Made by a program: the position numbers and the translations under genes
In this document: positions 16,596 to 24,870 of the stretch, piece by piece
Position numbering within the stretch: the stretch's first letter is position 1
Layout: each line of letters opens with the position of its first letter
NCBI GenBank assembly: GCA_017416325.1
Contig: JAFQCV010000006.1
Location: 248,755-312,754 of the forward strand
Origin: Oscillospiraceae bacterium
GTDB taxonomy: Bacteria > Bacillota > Clostridia > Oscillospirales > Oscillospiraceae
Reading direction: 5' to 3'
Length of the DNA stretch: 64,000 nucleotides
The notes under the pieces: model-generated
What the model was told of the DNA's origin: nothing
Databases searched by the model: none
Seen by the model: the letters and a program-made list of their open reading frames with translations, nothing else

Positions 16596-17276
16596 ATGCG
16601 TATCACTTGGCTTGGTCAAGCAGGACTGTTGTTTGAAAAGAATGGCTTTAAAATCATGATCGACCCATATCTTTCTGACAGCATCGGTGCGCTGAATCCC
16701 AGCAAGCACCGCCGCTTCCCTGTTGATGAGAAAGTATTTCAAATGAAACCTGACGTTATGATCTTCACCCACGATCACTTGGATCATTTTGATCCGGAAA
16801 CTGCAGAAAAATTCCTGCACGAGAATTCATCGGTTACCGTCTTGTCCCCACAAACTGTTTGGGATAAGGTTCGCCATTACCCGGGAAATCATAACCATGT
16901 TCTGGTCAGCCCCGGCACAACCTGGACAGAAAATGGTATCCGGTTTACCGCTGTGAAAGCGGAGCATAGCGATCCCAAAGCGATTGGTATCATCCTTGAT
17001 GACGGTGAAAAGAAGTATTACATCACAGGAGATACCCTTTATAACGAGGCAATATTCTCCCAAATATCGGACGATATATACGCGGTATTTCTTCCCATTA
17101 ACGGACAGGGAAATAACATGAACATGACCGATGCCGCGAACTTCGCGGCGAGAATTGGCGCTAAAATCACCGTACCGATCCATTACGGTCTGTTTGACGA
17201 TATTCCAATCGATACATTTGAAGTAACCAACAAAATCACACTAAAACTATTTGAAGAAATGGAGATCTCACTATGA
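16596..17276 (+). CDS. UlaG-like metallo-beta-lactamase fold hydrolase
   Basis: 226 residues, with AAAGGAGG upstream. The metal-binding motif THDHLDHFD gives His59, His61, Asp63 and His64. Further ligands are likely in KAEHSD (about 124-129), TGDTLY and the C-terminal PIHYG. The family includes L-ascorbate-6-phosphate lactonase (UlaG) and other sugar-lactone hydrolases. In this operon a lactonase acting before a sugar-acid dehydratase is the simplest role, but this is inference. The stop overlaps the next start (ATGA). Confidence 0.82.
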   Translation: MRITWLGQAGLLFEKNGFKIMIDPYLSDSIGALNPSKHRRFPVDEKVFQMKPDVMIFTHDHLDHFDPETAEKFLHENSSVTVLSPQTVWDKVRHYPGNHNHVLVSPGTTWTENGIRFTAVKAEHSDPKAIGIILDDGEKKYYITGDTLYNEAIFSQISDDIYAVFLPINGQGNNMNMTDAANFAARIGAKITVPIHYGLFDDIPIDTFEVTNKITLKLFEEMEISL

Positions 17277-18433
17277 AAGTAACAGACGTAAAAACATTTG
17301 TTGTTGACTGCTTCCGTACAAACTGGGTCTTTGTCAAGGTCTATACAGATACCGGCATCACCGGTGTTGGCGAAGGCACTCTGGAATACAAGGAAAAAGC
17401 CCTGGTCGGTGCTATTGAGCACATTAAGAATTATTTGGTCGGCAAAGACCCCAGGCAGATCGAGAAGCACTTTCACGACCTGTATCGGGATGCCTATTGG
17501 CGTGGCGGCGCTGTGCTGATGTCTGCCCTGTCCGCAGTTGAAATGGCTCTGTGGGATATTCTTGGTAAGGATCTGGGTGTCCCCGTATATCAGCTTCTCG
17601 GCGGCAAAGTCAACGATGACTGCCGGATCTATGTTAACGGTTGGTTTGCCGGCGCAAAAGAGCCGGACGAATTTGGCGAAAAGGCTCGTGAAGCTGTAAA
17701 GCGCGGTGTCACAGCCATGAAATGGGACCCCTTCGGAAAGAGCTATTTGCAGATCTCTAACCAGGATCTGGATAAAGCCTTGCGCTGCATTGCGGCAGTC
17801 CGGGAGGCTGTGGGTAACAGTGTCGACCTTCTGATCGAAGCCCACGGACGGTTTGATGTTCCTACGGGTATTAAGATTGCCCAGGAAGTGGCTTGCTTCA
17901 AGCCTATGCTGCTGGAGGAACCTGTTCCCCCCAACAATCTGGAAGCACTTGCGGCCGTTCGGGAAAAGTCCCCTGTGGCAATTTCCGCCGGCGAGCGTCT
18001 TTACACCCGTTTTGACTATAATGAGCTGTTCCGCCGCAGAGCTTGCGATTATATTCAGCCAGACATTTCCCATGCCGGTGGTATCATGGAGCTCAAGAAG
18101 CTGGCAGCTATTGCAGAAGCCAACTACATTCCCTTTGCCCCCCACAACCCCTCCGGCCCCATTGCTAACGCAGCCACTATGCAAATCGCTGCCTGCTGCC
18201 CCAATTTCTGCATCCTTGAGATCATGTTCAGTGATGTAGACTACCGCTGCGATATCACAAGTGAGGACCTCATCTACGATCAGGGTCGTCTCAAAATTTC
18301 TGACAAGCCCGGTCTTGGTATCGAGTTAAACGAGGAAGAATGTCTGAAGCATCCTTATGTAGAGCATAACCTGCGTCATTACAGCGGTGCGTTGACTGAT
18401 ATTCGTCCTGCAAAAACCTCATTCTATTTCTAA
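17273..18433 (+). CDS. Enolase-superfamily sugar-acid dehydratase (galactonate dehydratase-like)
   Basis: 386 residues, mandelate racemase/muconate-lactonising family. Metal ligands align with D-galactonate dehydratase: Glu189 (in IEAHGRFD), Glu215 (LLEEP) and Glu241 (ISAGERL). The catalytic His pair is His191 and His291 (FAPHNPSGP), with Asp264 in QPDISHAGG. The first ligand is Glu where E. coli DgoD has Asp. It probably dehydrates an aldonate to a 2-keto-3-deoxy acid; the exact sugar is unknown. It is translationally coupled to the lactonase-like gene. Confidence 0.87.
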   Translation: MKVTDVKTFVVDCFRTNWVFVKVYTDTGITGVGEGTLEYKEKALVGAIEHIKNYLVGKDPRQIEKHFHDLYRDAYWRGGAVLMSALSAVEMALWDILGKDLGVPVYQLLGGKVNDDCRIYVNGWFAGAKEPDEFGEKAREAVKRGVTAMKWDPFGKSYLQISNQDLDKALRCIAAVREAVGNSVDLLIEAHGRFDVPTGIKIAQEVACFKPMLLEEPVPPNNLEALAAVREKSPVAISAGERLYTRFDYNELFRRRACDYIQPDISHAGGIMELKKLAAIAEANYIPFAPHNPSGPIANAATMQIAACCPNFCILEIMFSDVDYRCDITSEDLIYDQGRLKISDKPGLGIELNEEECLKHPYVEHNLRHYSGALTDIRPAKTSFYF

Positions 18434-18446
18434 CGGGGTAAGCAGC

Positions 18447-19232
18447 ATGAGAAAAACTGTACTTATCACCGGCGCCTGTGTAAATACCGGTGTTGCGATC
18501 GTTCAAAAGTTTGCTGCTGAGGGATACGATGTTGTATTTACCGGCAGAAGCCAAGCAACTGTTTCCGAAATGGAAAAGAGTTATAGGGCGCAGTATCCCG
18601 ATGTCCATATTCGCGGCTACGCTCTTCACTCCCTGAATGAGGATGGCAGTGTGAACGAACAGGCAGTAGAAGAATTGTTTGAGAAATTGGATCAGGATAA
18701 CATCTCCATCCAGGTTCTTGTTTTGAACGCTGCCGATCAGGGCTTGAATATGAAGATCTTTGAAAATCCCCTTCAGGATTTTCAACGGGTACTGAATACC
18801 AATGTGTCCTGGAATTTCTGCCTGTGTCAGGCTGCAGCCTTGAGAATGAAGGAGCAAGGCGGTGGAAGCATCGTGTTTATCAATTCTAATACCGCCTACC
18901 GCAGCATCCCGGACCGTATCGCCTATGTCACCTCTAAAGGAGCGCAGCTGGGTATGATGCGCGCATTGGCGCTGGATCTGGGTAAATACAACATCCGTGT
19001 AAACGCTGTCTTGCCCGGAATGATCAAAACAAATCGCTGGGATCAAAATCCCGAGTTCTATGCAAACGTCCCCTCTCGCTTTACACCATTGGGTGATGTG
19101 GCAGTTGGCGCTGACATCGCAGATGCTGTGTGGTATTTCGCAGAATCCGCCCGCAATACAACCGGCGCTGAATTGGTCGTTGACGGCGGAAATACCATTC
19201 AGTTGTATCCGCAGATCCCCGAGAATAAATAA
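18447..19232 (+). CDS. Short-chain dehydrogenase/reductase (SDR)
   Basis: 261 residues. Rossmann N-terminus VLITGACVNTGVAI (TGxxxNxG, with Asn replacing the usual middle Gly), LNAAD near 93-97, and the catalytic Ser147, Tyr160 and Lys164 (AYVTSK). The C-terminus has VDGGNTIQLYPQ. SDRs oxidise or reduce a hydroxyl with NAD(P)(H). In this operon it probably acts on the sugar, the lactone or the keto-deoxy acid. It starts 13 bases after the dehydratase. Confidence 0.9.
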   Translation: MRKTVLITGACVNTGVAIVQKFAAEGYDVVFTGRSQATVSEMEKSYRAQYPDVHIRGYALHSLNEDGSVNEQAVEELFEKLDQDNISIQVLVLNAADQGLNMKIFENPLQDFQRVLNTNVSWNFCLCQAAALRMKEQGGGSIVFINSNTAYRSIPDRIAYVTSKGAQLGMMRALALDLGKYNIRVNAVLPGMIKTNRWDQNPEFYANVPSRFTPLGDVAVGADIADAVWYFAESARNTTGAELVVDGGNTIQLYPQIPENK

Positions 19233-19252
19233 TTTCGACAGGAGTAATATCC

Positions 19253-21325
19253 ATGGAAAATCAGAATGTGCAATCCAATACTCCAAAACGGATCATCAAC
19301 TGGTGGCTTCAGTGGGAGGACTTAAATTGGCCCAATGCTGACGGTCTTGACCGCATGAAACGGCGTGTAGAAAAAGCCGCCGAGGCCAATGTGACCACTG
19401 CGATCACATTCGGCGCCCATTTTCGTTGGGACTATCTCCCCTACTTTACAATTTTACATGATCACATTGCTTCCCTTGCCGAGGAACTGCATAAGTGTGG
19501 TATCGAACTGTATGACCGCCATTCAGTTAACTTGATTCACAGATATGACACCGTAGAGGAAATGCGTCATGTTATGCTCCACAGCGGTCCCCATCTGCCT
19601 TTCTCCCCGTCCCGGGAAGCAGCAGAGAGCTGGACCTACCACGGAAAGAAGCTAAATGATTGGCGAATGGTGGATGTTCGTACGCGAGAACCCCTATATT
19701 ACCCCCAGTACGCTGGTGAAGGCTTTTGCTACCGCAATCCTGAGTTTGTCGAAGCCTACTGCGATTATGCCAAACGCCTTGTAGCTGACACCGGCATTGA
19801 CGGTCTTGCGGCGGAAGATCCTGTCCATTATCTGAACTTTAGGTCCTGCGCCTGCCCCCATTGCCGTGCTGAATTGCAGCGGCGCTCCGGCATTGATCTG
19901 CCGCCAATTTCCGACAGAAATTTCTGGGGCAACTGGGAAAATCCAGCATGGCATCACTGGATCGATCTGCGATTTGACAGCGGCAGAGAGTTCTTTGAAA
20001 AACTAGCTCCTGTCCTGCCGGAAGGCTTCCCCATTACCACTTGCGGATCTGACAGTGCTGCTTGCTCTGCCATCAGTATGGCAACCGATGCCAGAACCTT
20101 TATTGCCGGCGGCAGCAATTATGTCCATTCGGAACTGTGCGGCAACACGCCGCCCTATCCCCATGATCCTGTCACGGTAAATGTCCCTGTCGCCAACCGC
20201 GCTGTCGCTTTCTCCCACCATCAGGCTGTTGCCCGCGAATCCGGAGTGCGCAGCTTTTCCACCGGATACGGCTTTACAAAACCTTCTGCCAACATCATTT
20301 GGGCCGTAAACAAGATTCTGGACAACGACTGTTGCTTCTCCACCTTAAAAGCGCGTTTGGGTCTGCCGGATCACATCCTTCGGGGGCTGCCTGAAGAATC
20401 TGAGATTGTCGGTGAAGCATACACTTTTGAGAAAGAGAACCAACCATTGTTCATGGGTAAGCAATTTGGACAGCTTGGTGTCTATTTCTCTTATGAAACC
20501 AGAAATCATACGTTCTTTGGCGGTATAACCCAAGGCTATAACAAGGAATATTCCTGCGCGCTGAACACGCTGTTTAAAGCCGGTCTCAGCCCTCACACGA
20601 TCTTTGATTTCCCCGTAGGACCTGAGGAGTATCCCCTTGTCATCCTATCCAGCGTAGCTGCTATGACTGACAAGGAGATCGCAGCTATGAACCGCTATGT
20701 TGCAAACGGTGGCAAGCTGCTTGTGATGGGTCCCACTCCCCTGCCCATGTGCAAGAATTTCTGGCAGCTGCCTACGCACCCGGACATCCAGAAGCCCGAG
20801 GATTATTTCTGCAGTATCCGCGACGGTGTATGGGTATCCCCTGCGAAATGGGTTGTTGAAACAAAACTTCCCCCTTGCCAAGAGCCCAATCAGTGGCAGG
20901 AAGTCGCAAACGGTATTCTTTATAATCCCCACCGCATCAGCGAGATGGATAATTCGGAAATTTTCCTGAATTACTGCAAGTCCTTCTCTAAAAAACTGCC
21001 TGTAGAGATCGTAGAATCTGACGGTTATCTTATCACATTCTTTGAAGGCGATCAGAGTGTATACATTCATCTGCTTGCTGCCGAATACGACACGGATATC
21101 GACCACCATCTGGACGAGATCCGCTTCCACAGAAGCCGTGTAAATCTGATTACAAAAGCAGAGCCTATCGGCATCAGCGAAACGGTCCGCCTGCGTGCTG
21201 ACGGCGCAGTTAAGGTGCATATTCCTTTCCATGACGATAACGCAACTGTATGTCAGACAGACGGTGTTTATGATATCAAGCTACCGAAGAATACGGCATA
21301 CGCGATTATTGAGATCCAAAACTAA
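19253..21325 (+). CDS. Divergent GH42-like (beta-galactosidase-like) protein
   Basis: 690 residues, no signal peptide. The N-terminal half looks like a TIM barrel. Near 181-204 it has GIDGLAAEDP followed by a CxCxxC site (Cys199, Cys201, Cys204). This spacing matches the acid/base Glu and zinc cysteines of GH42 beta-galactosidases, making Glu188 the candidate acid/base; the preceding Asn is replaced by Ala. A trimerisation-type, amidotransferase-like domain follows (YPLVILSSVAAMTDKEIAAM and VANGGKLLVMGP, about 455-495), then a small C-terminal beta domain. It probably releases a sugar or uronate for the upstream enzymes. It may lack ordinary beta-galactosidase activity. Confidence 0.7.
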   Translation: MENQNVQSNTPKRIINWWLQWEDLNWPNADGLDRMKRRVEKAAEANVTTAITFGAHFRWDYLPYFTILHDHIASLAEELHKCGIELYDRHSVNLIHRYDTVEEMRHVMLHSGPHLPFSPSREAAESWTYHGKKLNDWRMVDVRTREPLYYPQYAGEGFCYRNPEFVEAYCDYAKRLVADTGIDGLAAEDPVHYLNFRSCACPHCRAELQRRSGIDLPPISDRNFWGNWENPAWHHWIDLRFDSGREFFEKLAPVLPEGFPITTCGSDSAACSAISMATDARTFIAGGSNYVHSELCGNTPPYPHDPVTVNVPVANRAVAFSHHQAVARESGVRSFSTGYGFTKPSANIIWAVNKILDNDCCFSTLKARLGLPDHILRGLPEESEIVGEAYTFEKENQPLFMGKQFGQLGVYFSYETRNHTFFGGITQGYNKEYSCALNTLFKAGLSPHTIFDFPVGPEEYPLVILSSVAAMTDKEIAAMNRYVANGGKLLVMGPTPLPMCKNFWQLPTHPDIQKPEDYFCSIRDGVWVSPAKWVVETKLPPCQEPNQWQEVANGILYNPHRISEMDNSEIFLNYCKSFSKKLPVEIVESDGYLITFFEGDQSVYIHLLAAEYDTDIDHHLDEIRFHRSRVNLITKAEPIGISETVRLRADGAVKVHIPFHDDNATVCQTDGVYDIKLPKNTAYAIIEIQN

Positions 21326-21365
21326 CGAAAGAGCTGTTCGGCTAAAGCCGAACAGCTCTTTCGTT
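21324..21365. terminator. Bidirectional terminator
   Basis: A 17-base perfect stem (CGAAAGAGCTGTTCGGC and its complement) with a TAAA loop. It closes the catabolic operon and the convergent ABC-F transcript. Confidence 0.92.
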
Positions 21366-23235
21366 ATAAAACTTGCTCCTGAGCTGCTTCCCACTGCTCC
21401 ATCAAATCCAGCAGCGCAAGTTCAGCCGCTTCTTTTTCTGCCAACAATCGGGTCAACTCCTGGTAATCCGAAGCTGCCGCTTCTATTTTTGTGTCGAATT
21501 CTGCAATGCACAGCTCCTGTTTCTCAATTTCACGCTCCAGACGGCGAATCTGCTTTTCTACATCCTTTGTTCCGCCTTTTACGCGTTCCTTCTTTGGCCT
21601 CTGTGCAGATACAGCCGGTGATGCGGATGCCGCTTCATGTTCTAAAATGGAACGGTACTTCAGATAACCGCAGGGAAAATCACGGATCTTCCCGTCCTCA
21701 AGCAGCCAAATTCGCTCCGCAAACTTCTCGATAAAATAACGGTCGTGACTTACGAACAGCAAAACGCCTTCAAATTCTTCGATTGCCGCTTCGATCCATT
21801 CCCGGGATGCGATGTCCAAATGGTTTGTGGGCTCGTCTAAAATCAGAAGATTGATTTTTTCGTCCATCAGCATGCAAAGCCGCAGGCGGCTCTGCTCGCC
21901 GCCGGACAGGTTTTTAACCTGTTTGAACACATCTTCACCTTGGAACAAAAACGCGCCCAAGCGGTCACGCGCGACCTGTGGCGTACAGTTTTTCTCATAG
22001 AGCATGGTATCATACAAGCTGCGCTCAGGATGGGAAAAATGAATGATCTGGGGCAGATATCCCCATTTCACGGTAGGACCAAACTGGATCTTGCCGGCAC
22101 AGTCCTCATCGCCAATCAAGCATTTAATAAATGTAGACTTTCCGCACCCGTTGTCACCCAGGATCGCGATCCGCTCGCCACTTTCCACATTTAGATCCAC
22201 ATCCTGAAAAAGCATCCTCTCACCAAATCCCTTAGCGAGATTCTTTGTTCGGAAAACAATGTCACCGGAAAAATCCTTTTCCCCAAAGGTAGCCTTCATG
22301 GTCTTTTCCGTTTTGGGACGATCTGTTTTCTTGATTCGCTCCATGCGGTGCTGGATCGACATCGCCCGGCGGTAAAGGGTGCGGTTGTTGATCCCCCAAC
22401 CTTTCATTCGTTCCACAGTATAGCCTAGCTGCTTCAGCTTCGCCTGCTCCTGCTCATACTGCTTCATCTGCAGATCAAACCGCGCCTGCTTTTCATTGAT
22501 GTAAAAGGAATAGTTGCCGGAATAAAACTCCGCATGACCGTCCACGATCTCGATAACCCGCTTGGCGATGCGGTCAATAAAATATCGGTCATGGGAAATA
22601 GCCAGGACCGTACCTTTAAAGGTGTTGATATATCCTTCCAGCCACTCCACACTTCTCAGATCAAGATGGTTGGTCGGCTCATCCAAAAGAAGGATATCCG
22701 TCTTCTCCAGCAGGAGTCTCGCAAGATTTACCCGGGTTTTTTCCCCGCCGGAAAGACTGGAAAACAACTGTGCCCTTTGGTCAACGGTAATGCCCAGGCC
22801 GTTACAGACCTTATCCACATCCACATCCATTTCATAACCGCCGCCGGATTGGAATCGGTTACACAAATCGTCGTACTCCCGAAGCTGCTGCTGCGTAACA
22901 TCTGATCCCATCAAAGCTTCCAGCTGTTCCATCCTCCGCTTGAATGACATTAACTCCGCAAAAGCAGAGCGCAGCACATCCTCCACAGTATGCTCTTCCG
23001 GGAAATCCGGTATCTGCGATATCAGACCGATCCTTTTATGGGGATTGACATAGACCTCACCGCTGTCATAATCCATCTGCCCGGTCAGAATCTTGAAGAG
23101 TGTGGTTTTTCCGCAACCGTTACGGCCGAGAATCGCCACACACTCCCCTTCCTGAATCTCAAAAGAAAGATCATTCAGCAGATTTTCGCCAATTACAAAG
23201 AATTTTGTTAAGTTTTTAACCTGGATATCAACCAT
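21364..23235 (-). CDS. ABC-F family ATPase (YdiF/Uup-like)
   Basis: 623 residues from the ATG at 23235, which has GGAG seven bases upstream; the ATG six bases earlier is too close to it. Two ATP-binding cassettes: GRNGCGKTT and LSGGEKTRVNLA, then GDNGCGKST and LSGGEQSRLRLC, joined by the charged P-site tRNA-interaction linker (about 245-305). There are no membrane segments. The C-terminal coiled coil (about 555-620) is Glu/Lys-rich. ABC-F proteins act on ribosomes; some confer antibiotic protection, but nothing here points to resistance. It overlaps rnmV by eight bases. Confidence 0.92.
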   Translation of the reverse strand: MVDIQVKNLTKFFVIGENLLNDLSFEIQEGECVAILGRNGCGKTTLFKILTGQMDYDSGEVYVNPHKRIGLISQIPDFPEEHTVEDVLRSAFAELMSFKRRMEQLEALMGSDVTQQQLREYDDLCNRFQSGGGYEMDVDVDKVCNGLGITVDQRAQLFSSLSGGEKTRVNLARLLLEKTDILLLDEPTNHLDLRSVEWLEGYINTFKGTVLAISHDRYFIDRIAKRVIEIVDGHAEFYSGNYSFYINEKQARFDLQMKQYEQEQAKLKQLGYTVERMKGWGINNRTLYRRAMSIQHRMERIKKTDRPKTEKTMKATFGEKDFSGDIVFRTKNLAKGFGERMLFQDVDLNVESGERIAILGDNGCGKSTFIKCLIGDEDCAGKIQFGPTVKWGYLPQIIHFSHPERSLYDTMLYEKNCTPQVARDRLGAFLFQGEDVFKQVKNLSGGEQSRLRLCMLMDEKINLLILDEPTNHLDIASREWIEAAIEEFEGVLLFVSHDRYFIEKFAERIWLLEDGKIRDFPCGYLKYRSILEHEAASASPAVSAQRPKKERVKGGTKDVEKQIRRLEREIEKQELCIAEFDTKIEAAASDYQELTRLLAEKEAAELALLDLMEQWEAAQEQVL

Positions 23236-23827
23236 TGTCATTCTCCAATGTATTTACTATCTGCTGAAGTTCCTGCAATGAATACAGGAGGTTCAATGCT
23301 TGCAGCATACTGTTGGCGCTCATATTTGCAGGAAACCCCAGCTTGTTTAAAAGCAGCAAGCGCTTTTCGGCTGCATTTTTGCCGCCTGAGAGGCCCAGAT
23401 CCATCAGATCCTGCTTCGTAATTTGATTGGACGCGTGACCCTCTGATCCATCAAACGTAGCGCCTGCGCGGCGCAGCGCCTCCAGAATAATCTCCGGCTT
23501 CATGCCTTCAACGCCCAGCTTCCCTTCCTTGCCGGGTGTTGCTTTTCGCCGCTCTTTTCCCATAATATCCGGGGTATACGCATGTTTTAAAAATTCCGCA
23601 GGAATTGCGCCTTTTAAGTAATTGCGGATCACAAGGCCTGCGCCATCAGCATCGGTAAACACAATAAGCCCACGTTTTTCCGCAACACTGCGCAGCAAAT
23701 CCAGTTGTTTTTTATCATGAAAAATGCCAAAGCCGGAGGTTTCCAAAACCATGGCATCCACAACTTGCAGGAGTGTATTCTTGTCGTACCTGCCTTCCAC
23801 AACGATCGCTTCCCGGACCTTAACCAT
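23228..23827 (-). CDS. rnmV: Ribonuclease M5 (5S rRNA maturase)
   Basis: 199 residues from the ATG at 23827, six bases after AGGAGG. Toprim domain: REAIVVEGRYDK with catalytic Glu, then VFTDADGAG (DxD). RNase M5 cleaves both sides of 5S rRNA precursors in Firmicutes. It overlaps holA by eight bases. A 5S gene lies at the right end of this window. Confidence 0.93.
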   Translation of the reverse strand: MVKVREAIVVEGRYDKNTLLQVVDAMVLETSGFGIFHDKKQLDLLRSVAEKRGLIVFTDADGAGLVIRNYLKGAIPAEFLKHAYTPDIMGKERRKATPGKEGKLGVEGMKPEIILEALRRAGATFDGSEGHASNQITKQDLMDLGLSGGKNAAEKRLLLLNKLGFPANMSANSMLQALNLLYSLQELQQIVNTLENDNG

Positions 23828-24866
23828 GACGCGCCTCCTGGGCAAGCTGTAGAATCAGCATTTCAAGAAGCCGCTCTTTTTCATCAAAAGATGTTTTCAT
23901 TTTATAATCTGTTTCCGCGATCAGCTCCGCAGCCCTGGCACAAAATTCAGGGCGGTATCGCCTGGCGGAATCCATCGCCTTTTTGGCAGGATATTCCCGC
24001 ATACCGGTCAATTGAATCAAATCAAAAACGCCTTTGCCCTGGTCAAGCATGGTTCTGGCTGCGCTGATTTGACGGAATTGACTGCCAACAGAGGCAAGGA
24101 TCGCAATGGGCTCCTGCTGCATTTTCAACAGCAACTGCAATTTTGACAATGCAGCATCATATTTTCCCTGCCCCAGCATGTTCGTCATATCAAAAACCGC
24201 AGCATCCAACACCGGTTCCGTGACCGCATCGATATCACTTTTTTTGATCTCATCTGCACCGGAATAGGCGCAAATTTTCACAATTTCCGAACGGAGGGCC
24301 GTCATCGTACCGCCGGTGATGTCGATCAAATATGCGCAAAGCTCCGTTTTGATCCTTTTATTCTGAGAAGCAAAATGGCGTGTGACCCAGGCAATCAGAT
24401 CCCGCTGGCTCTGTTTGGCAAATTCCACGATCTCACCGCTATTACTGATGGCCTCCCAAAGCTTTTTCACGCGCTTATCCGGATTCCACGGTGTGGTTTC
24501 GTAGGTGAAAACAACTGTGCAATAATCCGGTATGTCGCACAGGGTTTCAGCCACTTTTGTTCTATCAGCCTCAGGCAGCTTAAAGAGGTCAACCTCTTCT
24601 ACCCAAATCATGGTGTTTTCTGCCATCATAGGCAGATTCTCCACCGCGTCTACAAATAACTGCACGGTGAAGTTTTCCGGATTCAGTCGGTGATAATTAA
24701 AGGACTCAGTCAGCTCTTCAATCAAAAGCTTCTTAAGCTGCTGCAAATAATGCTGCAGCAGAAACACTTCTTCCCCATGAAAAAAATACAGTCTTTTTAC
24801 ATCTTTCGCCCGAAGGTCTGCTTTCAATTGCTGAAGCGCAAGACCTGCTTCCTCTTTCTTAGCCAC
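23820..24866 (-). CDS. holA: DNA polymerase III subunit delta
   Basis: 348 residues. HolA pattern: an N-terminal FFHGEEVFLLQHYLQQLK loop, GGTMTALRSEIVKICAY in the middle, and the C-terminal collar domain (QFRQISAARTMLDQG). It opens the sliding clamp as part of the clamp loader. It lies four bases after comEC, as in many Firmicutes. Confidence 0.93.
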   Translation of the reverse strand: MAKKEEAGLALQQLKADLRAKDVKRLYFFHGEEVFLLQHYLQQLKKLLIEELTESFNYHRLNPENFTVQLFVDAVENLPMMAENTMIWVEEVDLFKLPEADRTKVAETLCDIPDYCTVVFTYETTPWNPDKRVKKLWEAISNSGEIVEFAKQSQRDLIAWVTRHFASQNKRIKTELCAYLIDITGGTMTALRSEIVKICAYSGADEIKKSDIDAVTEPVLDAAVFDMTNMLGQGKYDAALSKLQLLLKMQQEPIAILASVGSQFRQISAARTMLDQGKGVFDLIQLTGMREYPAKKAMDSARRYRPEFCARAAELIAETDYKMKTSFDEKERLLEMLILQLAQEARHG

Positions 24867-24870
24867 TATC

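Noticed and set aside
21364-23235. Antibiotic-resistance ABC-F protein
   Set aside because: The linker and long C-terminal coiled coil look like the housekeeping YdiF/Uup type, and it sits in an operon with rnmV and holA.
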